A DNA stretch of 64,000 nucleotides, taken from Fibrobacter sp. UBA7003. Lineage in GTDB: Bacteria; Fibrobacterota; Fibrobacteria; Fibrobacterales; Fibrobacteraceae. Each line of letters begins with the position of its first letter. Positions within the stretch are counted from its first letter, which is position 1. The translations under genes were made by a program, and so were the position numbers. The stretch spans positions 248,001 through 312,000 of the forward strand of contig DJXN01000002.1 of assembly GCA_002449765.1 (NCBI GenBank). Reading direction: 5' to 3'. The notes under the pieces are model-generated. The model was given only the letters and a program-made list of their open reading frames with translations, was not told where the DNA came from and ran no database searches. Shown here in pieces: positions 57,087-64,000 of the stretch.

Positions 57087-59555
57087 CTACTTGCTCGATT
57101 CCGTGCTTCCCGCATTGAGTTTGATATCGGGCAGGTCTCTCACGTAGATGGCGAAACTCCAGCCCGCAGCAGGCCCCGTCGGAGTCCATGTGAAATCCAG
57201 CTGCCAGCAATGGAGGGCCCTGTTGAACGTGAAGCGGTGCGTCACGAACTTGCCCTCGTTGTAATCGTATTGCGTGCTGTAGGAGACTTCCCAATTTATC
57301 GTCGGCTGGAACGATGCGGTAATCGATGTCGAGTGGTTTACGTTGTCTTGAAAGAGGTCCTTGCCCACGCGCGTACTGGAGAACGAATAGCGATACGTGA
57401 GGCCCAGCGACCACTTGCGCATCTCGTACTTGCCCATCTGGGACGGGAGCCCCGCATTGAGCGTTCCGCTCCAGTTGAAGCTGCGGCTCAGCTCGTAGCC
57501 CCAGTAGGTGAGCTCCGGCACCTGCACCTTCGTCGGTTCCATGGAATACTTGTGATAGAAGCTGTGGCGCGTCGTGATGGTGAACAGGTAATCCGGCAAA
57601 ATCTGGAATCCGAAGGATGAATTGATATCGGAAAAATTGAGCGAGTCTGCCGCAAAGTTGTACGAAACGCTGTGGCGCGTCGTAAGAAGCCTGCGGTTGC
57701 CATACTGGTCTTCGACAGCCTTTGCCGTATCTCCCTTCGTAGTATCCGCCTTGTGCCCCACCACCTTCAGGTACTTGAGATCAAGGTCGTTTCCAAGCGA
57801 GAACCCAATCGTCTGCTGCTCCTTCTGATAAGGCGACTGCCCCAAATCCGGATGCGGCGCAAAATACTTGACCGTATCGATTTCAGGCGCGTAGGTGTAA
57901 GAAATGCTCGGAGAAAGAATGTGGCGAAGTCCCGTAAATCGGCCAATTTCGGGGACCCAGATGCCGTAAAGTTTCGTATCGGCGGTAAGGCTGTAGTTGT
58001 GATTATAGGCGAACTCGCCGAAGGTATCGTGTTCGGGATCGAGGCTCGTGCGGCGTTTCCAGTACTTGCTCGAATCGTCCGGGTTTATCCACGACTGACC
58101 CGTCCAGTAGCCGCTCCAGGTCGCCCTCGGAGTCAAGTTGATGACATTGAAAAGCGACCCCGAATAATCGAGGGAGTACGTTCCCGAATAGCCGACATAC
58201 TTGGCAGTCGTGTCCATGTCATTGACGCTGTCGAGAGCGGTCACCATCTTGTAGTTGAACCGGTTCGTAAAGTTGTAGTTCAACTTCTGAAGGTAAGAAC
58301 GGAAAGAATTATCTTCGACGGCCGTCTCATCCTCATCGGTTTCAAAAGAGAACAGCGGACCGCTCATGTTGAACTGCACATCGGGAAGCTGGCGCTCCAT
58401 ATAGCCCGTCTGCAAGTTATGGTTCTGCCCCGCCTTCACGGTAAGGCTCTTGTTCGTCCCGAACTTGCCCGAATAGGTAAGCCAGGCGTTTGCCTGCTGG
58501 TCAAGAATCGTTTCCGCGTCGAGGGCGTTTTCCCTTCGGACCTTCGTGTTACTTACGAAAGAGCCCGTACCCGTCAGCTTGTGCTTCGCATCCGGAGTCA
58601 GGTTCTGGTTATGGGAATACCGGATATCGTAGTCACTTTTGCCAAAATCGAATTCGTCCAGGTATGCCGTATAGGAAAGGTTTCCATCGAGCAAATCGCG
58701 CTTCTTGTATCGGACTTCTCCCTTGAGCGAAGACTTCTCGAACCTAGCCTCCTCGCCTTCGATGATGTCGCCGCTGATGGTCGCATCCCAGTAGTCGTTC
58801 GGAGCATAGTAGAAACCGATGTTGCGCATGTAGTAGCCCTGCACCTGGTCGCCACCGAACTTGGGCGTGAGGAGCCCCGACTTGCGGCCGCTCTTCAAAG
58901 GTGCAACAATCATCGGGAGCACAGCGACCGGCACATCGGCAATGTTCAAGACCACTGGACGCGCCGTGATGGTTTCCTTCGGTTTCACCACCATGCGGCG
59001 ACCGTAAAAGTAAAAGTGCTGGTGCGTCGAATCGTTACAGGTGCTAAAGTCGCCGCGGGCAATCTGGATTCGCTGGTCAGGAAGCCTGCGCACCTCCATG
59101 CCGTTGAGCTGCTGGTTATCCTGGAAGGTCGTCGCATAGTAGATTTCGCCAATGCGGCTGTTCATGTTGTATTTGAGACGCATCCCCGACAGCGACGGGT
59201 TCTTCGTTTCGCGGAGTATCGGTTGGCCGCCTGCCACAAGCACGCTGTTCTTCTGGTCGAACCAGATGGTATCCGCATCGAGCGTCGCCGTACGGTACTT
59301 GAGCTGCGCCGAATTGTTCAGATTAAACGTTTCCTTTTCCACGTCGTAGATGAGGTCCACGGCGCGGTATTCGATGGTATCCGTCCCCGTGGTGTCGTTC
59401 ATCCAGTCCACCTCGGTAGTGTCCTCGACCGGCTGCTCGCGCTCCTCAAGTTCAAAACGCGTCATCTCCGCGCCAAACACGGCGGGAGTATCCAGGGCAC
59501 CGATTGCAAACAGCAAAACGGCCCATAGAAGACTATGGGTTCTAGACAAAATCAC
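57087..59555 (-). CDS. lptD: LptD-like LPS-assembly outer-membrane protein
   Basis: An 822-aa protein with a signal peptide (LLWAVLLFAIGALDTPAVFGA), an N-terminal OstA/LptA-like jelly-roll segment (VDLIYDVEKETFNLNNSAQLKYRTATLDADTIWFDQKN ... MRLKYNMNSRIGEIYYATT) and a large C-terminal beta-barrel. The sequence VVLNIADVPVAVLPMIVAPLKSGRKSGLLTPKFG is the hallmark of LptD just before the barrel. It inserts LPS into the outer leaflet. The start is GTG at 59555, with TATATTTG 7 nt upstream and no Shine-Dalgarno, so this would be a leaderless GTG start; a downstream TTG is an alternative. Confidence 0.88.
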   Translation of the reverse strand: MILSRTHSLLWAVLLFAIGALDTPAVFGAEMTRFELEEREQPVEDTTEVDWMNDTTGTDTIEYRAVDLIYDVEKETFNLNNSAQLKYRTATLDADTIWFDQKNSVLVAGGQPILRETKNPSLSGMRLKYNMNSRIGEIYYATTFQDNQQLNGMEVRRLPDQRIQIARGDFSTCNDSTHQHFYFYGRRMVVKPKETITARPVVLNIADVPVAVLPMIVAPLKSGRKSGLLTPKFGGDQVQGYYMRNIGFYYAPNDYWDATISGDIIEGEEARFEKSSLKGEVRYKKRDLLDGNLSYTAYLDEFDFGKSDYDIRYSHNQNLTPDAKHKLTGTGSFVSNTKVRRENALDAETILDQQANAWLTYSGKFGTNKSLTVKAGQNHNLQTGYMERQLPDVQFNMSGPLFSFETDEDETAVEDNSFRSYLQKLNYNFTNRFNYKMVTALDSVNDMDTTAKYVGYSGTYSLDYSGSLFNVINLTPRATWSGYWTGQSWINPDDSSKYWKRRTSLDPEHDTFGEFAYNHNYSLTADTKLYGIWVPEIGRFTGLRHILSPSISYTYAPEIDTVKYFAPHPDLGQSPYQKEQQTIGFSLGNDLDLKYLKVVGHKADTTKGDTAKAVEDQYGNRRLLTTRHSVSYNFAADSLNFSDINSSFGFQILPDYLFTITTRHSFYHKYSMEPTKVQVPELTYWGYELSRSFNWSGTLNAGLPSQMGKYEMRKWSLGLTYRYSFSSTRVGKDLFQDNVNHSTSITASFQPTINWEVSYSTQYDYNEGKFVTHRFTFNRALHCWQLDFTWTPTGPAAGWSFAIYVRDLPDIKLNAGSTESSK

Positions 59556-59562
59556 GTTGCGG

Positions 59563-59570
59563 CAAATATA
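59563..59570 (-). promoter_or_regulatory. Putative promoter box TATATTTG before lptD
   Basis: Exact TAnnTTTG, 7 nt before the GTG start. Confidence 0.5.
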
Positions 59571-59602
59571 GGAATTAGAGATTACTGTTTGGGAACCGCA
59601 AC

Positions 59603-59630
59603 AAAAAAAGTCCCGCGAGCGCGAGACTTT
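59603..59630 (-). terminator. Terminator after the PDZ-protein gene
   Basis: Minus strand: AAAGTC-T-CGCG / CGCG-G-GACTTT with a tight loop, then a T-tract of seven. Confidence 0.85.
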
Positions 59631-59652
59631 CCAGACAAAAGTTAATTTGTAC

Positions 59653-60468
59653 TTACTTCAGGACGGCGAACTTGCCGGCAACACCGAAGGACTGCTCGAT
59701 GCTTACCATGTAGCGGCCGCTCGGGACGTTCTCGGAATTCCAGGCAACGCTGTTGAAGCCGGCCGGAGCGTTATCCACGCGCACCGAAGCCACTTCTTCG
59801 CCGTTCGGACCAGAAACCTTGACAACAGCCGTTCCTGCGGTCTTGAGCGTGAAGGAAATCGCATTACGGCTAAAGCTCTTCAGCACGGCCCCGTTGGACT
59901 TCACACCCTTGTTCGGGTTGGTCTTGGGTTCAACCTTTTCGGCCTTCTTCACGAACACGCCGTTCAGGTTCCTTGCAGAAACCTTCTCGGCATCGCCCGC
60001 GACGATCGTTCCGCGGCTCAATACGGCGAGCAGCTGCTTGTCCGTTTCGCTACCGCTAGCAAACGTTTCAAGTTCCTGGGCGTTGAATTCGTCCTTGTCA
60101 CCATACCAGGCCGTAACGTCGTCGGCATTGAAGTCCTTCACGAGCATGGAAGTACGACGCACGACAGCGGAAAGCGTATCGCCGTCGCTCACGTAGGTGA
60201 GTTCGACCGGCTTATCCACCTGGCCACGAATCTGATCCTTGGAAAACTCGATGTTCTGGCCCTTGAGGCTTACACCGTCAACAGCGACAATCACGTCGCC
60301 CTTCTTGATTTTTGTGTCGGCAGCGGGGCCACCGGGAATAACCTCGGCTACGTACACGCCAGCGGGCACCTGGTAAATCGTAACGCCGATACCGCCGAAC
60401 TGTTCGTCGGCCATAATCGGAGCGGCAAGCATGCCAGCAACAAGAGACGCCTTGACAAACTTTTTCAT
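59653..60468 (-). CDS. Secreted PDZ-domain protein with a sorting-domain-like C-terminus
   Basis: A 271-aa exported protein: short signal MKKFVKASLVAGMLAAPIMA, then a PDZ domain (GIGVTIYQVPAGVYVAEVIPGGPAADTKIKKGDVIVAVDGVSL, about res. 25-100) without an attached protease domain. The last about 80 residues (ISFTLKTAGTAVVKVSGPNGEEVASVRVDNAPAGFNSVAWNSENVPSGRYMVSIEQ ... GKFAVLK) resemble FlgD-Ig/type IX-secretion C-terminal domains. CAAGGAG lies before the ATG at 60468. Function unknown; possibly a cell-surface scaffold. Confidence 0.8.
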   Translation of the reverse strand: MKKFVKASLVAGMLAAPIMADEQFGGIGVTIYQVPAGVYVAEVIPGGPAADTKIKKGDVIVAVDGVSLKGQNIEFSKDQIRGQVDKPVELTYVSDGDTLSAVVRRTSMLVKDFNADDVTAWYGDKDEFNAQELETFASGSETDKQLLAVLSRGTIVAGDAEKVSARNLNGVFVKKAEKVEPKTNPNKGVKSNGAVLKSFSRNAISFTLKTAGTAVVKVSGPNGEEVASVRVDNAPAGFNSVAWNSENVPSGRYMVSIEQSFGVAGKFAVLK

Positions 60469-60577
60469 TGATTCTCCTTGTAAACTATTCTGTTCTAAAT
60501 ATACTATAAAAAACAACGAACGGACCAATTAACGGACTTTTTTACAAGAAATACGCCATTTTACAGGCAAATTTCCG

Positions 60578-61696
60578 CTATTCCATCATCACGCCGTCTT
60601 CTTCGTCTTCCCCATCGTCGTAATCCTCGATGGTCTTGTCGCCGGGGACGATGATGAGACCGAGCGTCACGGGCTCGCCCTTCAGGTCGATGTAGGCTTC
60701 CAGGTAGAGTTTGGTCGAAAGGCGAATAAGGCGCAGGTCGAGCATGGAACCGCCCTTGTGGATGCTCTTTGGATTGCGGTTGAAGAACAGGAACTTCTTG
60801 TTGATGTACTCGAAACGGTCCTTCTCGTAGTTGATGCTCCATTCGGAGTTGCCGTCCTTCTCCTGGCGGTAGAGGCAACGGTCGTTGTCGATATCGCACT
60901 CGAAACTTGCACTTTCCTGGTAGCGCTTGTTCCACTCGCGGCTAAAGGCGCAGCTCTGCACGCGGCCCGCCCCGTTGCGGTTCTTGTTCAACTGGTCATT
61001 GATGACAACGTAATCCATCTTCTTGTCCTTGACCTGGTTGTACACGTTCATCAATATGATATAGGCCTCGATGTTCTTCGGGCACTTGCCGTCAAGTTCT
61101 ACTTCTTCGTGCGCCTTCAAAAGCGTCTGCTGCATGTCGAGGTCGATGGCATCGGGAATCTCGCTCTCGCGGAGCTTGTCCAGCACCTTCTTCGGCGGGA
61201 TAACCACAATCTTGTCGCCCTGCTTGATGGCGTACCCCAGCTGGTCACGCACGTAGTCGAGGCACTGCTGCACGTGGATATGCACCGTATTCGAACCGCC
61301 CGAAACGAAGTCCACGCCTATACGCACGTTCCATGTGGAGGCGTCGCTCTTGGAGCCCTTCACCAGTTCACAAAACGGATCCTCGCGGATACCGTCGATG
61401 AACACGATCTGCGCATTGAGTTTCGTCACAAGCGAGCCTTCCTTGTCCATAGCACTCCCGAGGCTCCAGAAGTTCGGGTTCAGGCGGAGCACCTCGGCAA
61501 AGGCCTTGTCGCCATCGAGCGCGGGCAACAGCGAGTCGTTACGGGCATTCTTCTCTTTCAAAAGTTCGGAATACTCCGTCGTCACGTTCATGTTGCTGAA
61601 GCCGTTGCGCGCCTGCGGAGCAGGGAAAGACCACGCCAGGGAAGCAAAAAGGAGAGTGAGCGTTACAAAAAGTGCAGAATAAACAGTTCGTTTCAT
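60578..61696 (-). CDS. Secreted protein of unknown function with acidic C-terminus
   Basis: A 372-aa exported protein (MKRTVYSALFVTLTLLFASLAWSF). The mature part has several Cys (FCELVKG, VQQCLDYV, GKCPKNIE, VQSCAFSRE, FECDIDNDRCLY) and mixed alpha/beta content. The final residues are strongly acidic (DYDDGEDEEDGVMME). No family is recognised. A TATTTTAT box lies 6 nt before the ATG; there is no Shine-Dalgarno. It lies upstream of the PDZ gene in the same direction, about 110 nt away. Confidence 0.72.
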   Translation of the reverse strand: MKRTVYSALFVTLTLLFASLAWSFPAPQARNGFSNMNVTTEYSELLKEKNARNDSLLPALDGDKAFAEVLRLNPNFWSLGSAMDKEGSLVTKLNAQIVFIDGIREDPFCELVKGSKSDASTWNVRIGVDFVSGGSNTVHIHVQQCLDYVRDQLGYAIKQGDKIVVIPPKKVLDKLRESEIPDAIDLDMQQTLLKAHEEVELDGKCPKNIEAYIILMNVYNQVKDKKMDYVVINDQLNKNRNGAGRVQSCAFSREWNKRYQESASFECDIDNDRCLYRQEKDGNSEWSINYEKDRFEYINKKFLFFNRNPKSIHKGGSMLDLRLIRLSTKLYLEAYIDLKGEPVTLGLIIVPGDKTIEDYDDGEDEEDGVMME

Positions 61697-61717
61697 ACGG
61701 GTATAAAATACAAAAAG

Positions 61718-62404
61718 TTAAACAGAAACATCCAAGTCGCGCAAATCCATCAGATGCGGTATATGGAAATCCACCCAAGCCGGCGCTTCCACGTTCGGGT
61801 TCACAAGCACGGTGGTCCAGCCCCGCCTATGCGCGGGTTCCAGGTTCCGCAGGGAATCTTCCAAGAGCACAATATCGCGCTTGTCCGCGGGCATCGAGCA
61901 TTCCCATCCGGGCATCGAGCCACATCTCTCCGGCAAAACACGCGCAAGCCAGCGTTCCATCTTCACGTAGGCGCTCTCGTGCGGCTTGCCTTCCCAGTCC
62001 ATCATCTTCAGGTCGAACACTCCATCTATCGCAGGCGCAATTCCCATGTGCGCCATGCCCGCCTCGCTCCAGTCGTGCCGCCCGTTGGTAAACACATAGC
62101 GGGGACCCTGCAGGCCCAGCAACAGCGCGAGTTTCTCGGGAGCACGCTTCGGGTACGTCAGATATTCCAGTTCGTGAATGAAGTCGAAGAATTCGTCCGG
62201 GTCGGTACCGTTCATCGCCATGAGGCCAGCAAGCGTCGTGCCAAACCTTTCCAGGTAATCCGTCCGAATCCTGTGCGCCGATTCAAAATCGCCGCCGACA
62301 GTCTTCTGCACAAAGAGCGAAATGCGGTGGTCGAGCGAATTGATGACATAGCGCTCTTCGTCGCCATACAAAGTAAGGTCGTAATCGAAAAGCCAGACCT
62401 TCAA
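61718..62404 (-). CDS. HAD-superfamily hydrolase, pyrimidine 5'-nucleotidase-like
   Basis: A 228-aa HAD phosphatase: motif I FDYDLTLYG (nucleophile Asp and acid/base Asp), motif II YVFTNGRHD (Thr), a basic residue around KPHESAYVKME (motif III) and motif IV IVLLEDSLRNLEPAHRRGWTTVLVN. The spacing and FDYDLTLY start resemble the SDT1/YjjG-like pyrimidine nucleotidase group. It starts 11 nt after the dgt stop; together the pair suggests nucleotide turnover. Confidence 0.87.
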   Translation of the reverse strand: MKVWLFDYDLTLYGDEERYVINSLDHRISLFVQKTVGGDFESAHRIRTDYLERFGTTLAGLMAMNGTDPDEFFDFIHELEYLTYPKRAPEKLALLLGLQGPRYVFTNGRHDWSEAGMAHMGIAPAIDGVFDLKMMDWEGKPHESAYVKMERWLARVLPERCGSMPGWECSMPADKRDIVLLEDSLRNLEPAHRRGWTTVLVNPNVEAPAWVDFHIPHLMDLRDLDVSV

Positions 62405-62415
62405 GGGACCCCCGC

Positions 62416-63723
62416 CTACACGCCCATCGCAAGGCCGCCAATCTGGCGCGCCAAGTATGTGGCGTAGTTGTCCGTCATGCCCGTCACAAAATCGAGCACC
62501 TGGTGGTAGGCCTCGGCGGCGGTCACGCTCTGTCCGATTTTCGCCTGCCCGATAAGCCGCACGATGCGGTCGGCACGATAAGAATTCCTGCCATTCTGCC
62601 TGTAATCGTAAACGCCGTTGATAAAGGCGTCGAGAACGGTTGCAAGCGTCGTGTAGCTGCCGACTTCAAGTTCCGTCTTGCGGCGATCCGGATAGATACG
62701 TTCCACGCCCAGGCGCTTCGCAATGCGGATTCCCCACATGGCATCGGATTTCGTGATATCGATCAGGTGGCTGTTGAGCTTGCCTTCCATGATTTCTTCA
62801 TAGTGCTTCACGAAGGTCACGGCAACGTCGTCTATAATGTTCTGGAAGGCCTTCCCGCGGATGCTACTGAGGAAGTCGCGGAAGTTGCGTCCGTTTTCCT
62901 CGTATTCCTTGTCGATATTTATTTCGGGGCCGCAGAGGTAGCTGAACATGTCGCGCACATCGCTAAAAGCAAGGATTCCAAGTTCAATGGCATCTTCCAC
63001 ATCGAGGATGGAATAGCAGATGTCGTCAGCGGCTTCCATCAGGTAAACGAGCGGGTGGCGCACCCACTTGCCGTTATCTATCTGCGGGAGCCCGAGCGTT
63101 TCGGCGGTAATCCCGTAGAGGTCCGCCTCCGTCGAGAACAAACTGGTGGGGCAACCGTACTTGGCCAGTTGCGGGTACTTTATCATGGCGCCGATGGTAG
63201 CGTAGGTAAGGCGCATTCCGCCATCGAGAAAGTGGTACTCCAGCTTGCTCAATATGCGGTGCCCCTGCGCGTTGCCGTCGAAGTTCTCGAAGTCCGCCAT
63301 TTCCTTGTCGCTCAAATCCTTCAGCGGGGCACTCTGGCGGTTCTTGCGGAACCACTCGCGGATAGCAGCCTCACCAGCATGCCCGAACGGCGGGTTACCG
63401 ATATCGTGAGCCAAGCAGGCCGATTGCACGATGGTCCCGAACTGGTATTCGTTGATATACTTGGGCAAGTACTTCTTGATGAGGTGGAAAACCGTAATCG
63501 CAAGGCTACGCCCCACGCTCGAAACCTCGATACTGTGCGTGAGTCGGCTATGCACGTGGTCGTTCACCGAGAACGGGTGAACCTGCGTCTTGCGGCCAAG
63601 CCTGCGGAAAGCCGTCGAAAAGACAATGCGGTCGTAATCCCTGTGATAATCGGAGCGGTTCGGGTCCTGATTGGCCGGGTGCCCATAACGCGTAGCGGAT
63701 AAAAGTGTTTCCCATCTGAGCAT
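62416..63723 (-). CDS. dgt: dGTP triphosphohydrolase-like HD-domain protein
   Basis: A 435-aa protein of the dGTPase family, hydrolysing dGTP (or other dNTPs) to nucleoside and triphosphate. Motifs: RIVFSTAFRRLGRKTQVHPF, HSRLTHSIEVSSVGRSLA, LAHDIGNPPFGHAGEAAIREWF (HD pair), DGNAQGHRIL and HPLVYLMEAADDICYSILDVEDA (final Asp). The start MLRWETLLSATRYG at 63723 is preferred: TATATTTG sits 4 nt upstream, and the open frame before it is not conserved-looking. Confidence 0.94.
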   Translation of the reverse strand: MLRWETLLSATRYGHPANQDPNRSDYHRDYDRIVFSTAFRRLGRKTQVHPFSVNDHVHSRLTHSIEVSSVGRSLAITVFHLIKKYLPKYINEYQFGTIVQSACLAHDIGNPPFGHAGEAAIREWFRKNRQSAPLKDLSDKEMADFENFDGNAQGHRILSKLEYHFLDGGMRLTYATIGAMIKYPQLAKYGCPTSLFSTEADLYGITAETLGLPQIDNGKWVRHPLVYLMEAADDICYSILDVEDAIELGILAFSDVRDMFSYLCGPEINIDKEYEENGRNFRDFLSSIRGKAFQNIIDDVAVTFVKHYEEIMEGKLNSHLIDITKSDAMWGIRIAKRLGVERIYPDRRKTELEVGSYTTLATVLDAFINGVYDYRQNGRNSYRADRIVRLIGQAKIGQSVTAAEAYHQVLDFVTGMTDNYATYLARQIGGLAMGV

Positions 63724-63727
63724 GGCG

Positions 63728-63735
63728 CAAATATA
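63728..63735 (-). promoter_or_regulatory. Putative promoter box TATATTTG before dgt
   Basis: Exact TAnnTTTG, 4 nt before the ATG at 63723. Confidence 0.55.
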
Positions 63736-63784
63736 AAAATTCTGCAAGGCGAGAGAAGCGACAAACTTGTTTGGCATTTATTTC

Positions 63785-63792
63785 TATCTTTC
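63785..63792 (+). promoter_or_regulatory. Putative promoter box TATCTTTC before the RluA-type gene
   Basis: TATCTTTC, 5 nt before the ATG at 63798. It is divergent from the dgt box 49 bp away, giving a compact bidirectional promoter region. Confidence 0.5.
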
Positions 63793-63797
63793 ATTAC

Positions 63798-64000
63798 ATG
63801 ATTACGCGCATCATCGACCGCAACTTCGCCAACATGCGACTGGACCGTTTTTTACGCAAGGCATTCCCCGACGAATCCCTGTCGGTTTTCTTCGCCGTCA
63901 TCCGCAAAAAAAAGGTGCGCGTGAACGGAGTCGTCGGCAAGGCGAACCAGATGCTTGCCGAAGGCGATACCGTCTGCATCTACGAGAACTTCAAGAGCGT
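63798..64000 (+). CDS. RluA-family pseudouridine synthase, N-terminal part (runs off the right edge)
   Basis: The first 67 codons of a gene cut by the window edge. They encode an S4 RNA-binding domain: MITRIIDRNFANMRLDRFLR, then FFAVIRKKKVRVNGVVGKANQMLAEGDTVCIYE. This matches the N-terminus of RluC/RluD-type enzymes (RLDxFL ... IRKGxVRVNG ... LxxGDxV). The catalytic domain is outside the window, so which uridine it modifies cannot be told. A leaderless start behind TATCTTTC is likely. Confidence 0.8.
   Translation, partial: MITRIIDRNFANMRLDRFLRKAFPDESLSVFFAVIRKKKVRVNGVVGKANQMLAEGDTVCIYENFKS

Noticed and set aside
57672..59528. 618-codon plus-strand open frame
   Set aside because: It is antisense to lptD, Arg/Val-rich, without protein-like features.

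Overview
The window is chromosomal DNA of a Fibrobacter (F. succinogenes or a close relative). Three things show this directly: a FISUMP lipoprotein (the 'Fibrobacter succinogenes major paralogous domain', 50438-51196); a circularly permuted GH16 lichenase of the classic Fibrobacter type (4793-5797); and secreted proteins with Ser/Thr-Pro linkers and CotH-type lipoproteins. I see no rRNA, tRNA, CRISPR, phage, transposase or plasmid functions. The stretch is a dense chromosomal mosaic of housekeeping, envelope and polysaccharide-degrading genes.

Layout. 1-4334: minus-strand operon for chorismate mutase, TyrA, an AroA-like protein and NAD kinase, beyond a partial secreted-protein gene at the left edge. 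4335-4792: gap with a duplicated inverted-repeat element. 4793-7247: lichenase and a two-HTH regulator. 7263-17896: seven tightly packed minus-strand envelope genes (LPP20-like lipoprotein, TlpA-like thioredoxin, LplT/PlsC/acyl-ACP synthetase fusion, GT-C glycosyltransferase fused to NPCBM, GT-B glycosyltransferase, DUF4261-like protein, YbdG-type MscS channel). 17993-23987: CotH/lamin-tail lipoprotein, GH18 chitinase, DUF4832 protein. 23990-28847: gatB group with a PIN protein, and an outer-membrane barrel protein with an Ala-Glu-Pro repeat. 28925-31058: the TIGR03915/TIGR03916 radical-SAM DNA repair pair behind a LexA-box-like site. 31059-33903: metY and cysK with structured leaders. 33982-42904: tetrapyrrole genes (hemA, hemC, cobA-hemD; ahbAB, ahbC) interrupted by a CotH/pseudogene/barrel islet. 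42923-51196: cimA, sod, namZ, ssb, asd, aminopeptidase, FISUMP protein. 51344-64000: AgmX/TonB-type protein, rpmE2, a hisB-rodZ-maf-lptD group, a PDZ protein, HAD phosphatase, dgt and the start of an RluA-type gene.

How the genes work together. HemA, HemC, CobA-HemD, AhbAB and AhbC fit a siroheme-dependent (alternative) heme route. Chorismate mutase and TyrA make tyrosine. LptD, the LplT-Aas fusion, the glycosyltransferases, RodZ, NamZ and the MscS channel serve the Gram-negative envelope. Lichenase, chitinase and the DUF4832 protein are secreted polysaccharide-active proteins.

Most notable signals: (1) a TAnnTTTG/C promoter-like box lies only 4-7 nt before many start codons without Shine-Dalgarno sites, implying Bacteroidetes-like promoters and leaderless mRNAs; (2) palindromic dispersed repeats are inserted in frame in hemA, hemC, cobA-hemD, ahbAB and the radical SAM gene; (3) the AroA-like protein has lost nearly every catalytic residue of EPSP synthase. 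All assignments come from reading the sequence; no database search was run.
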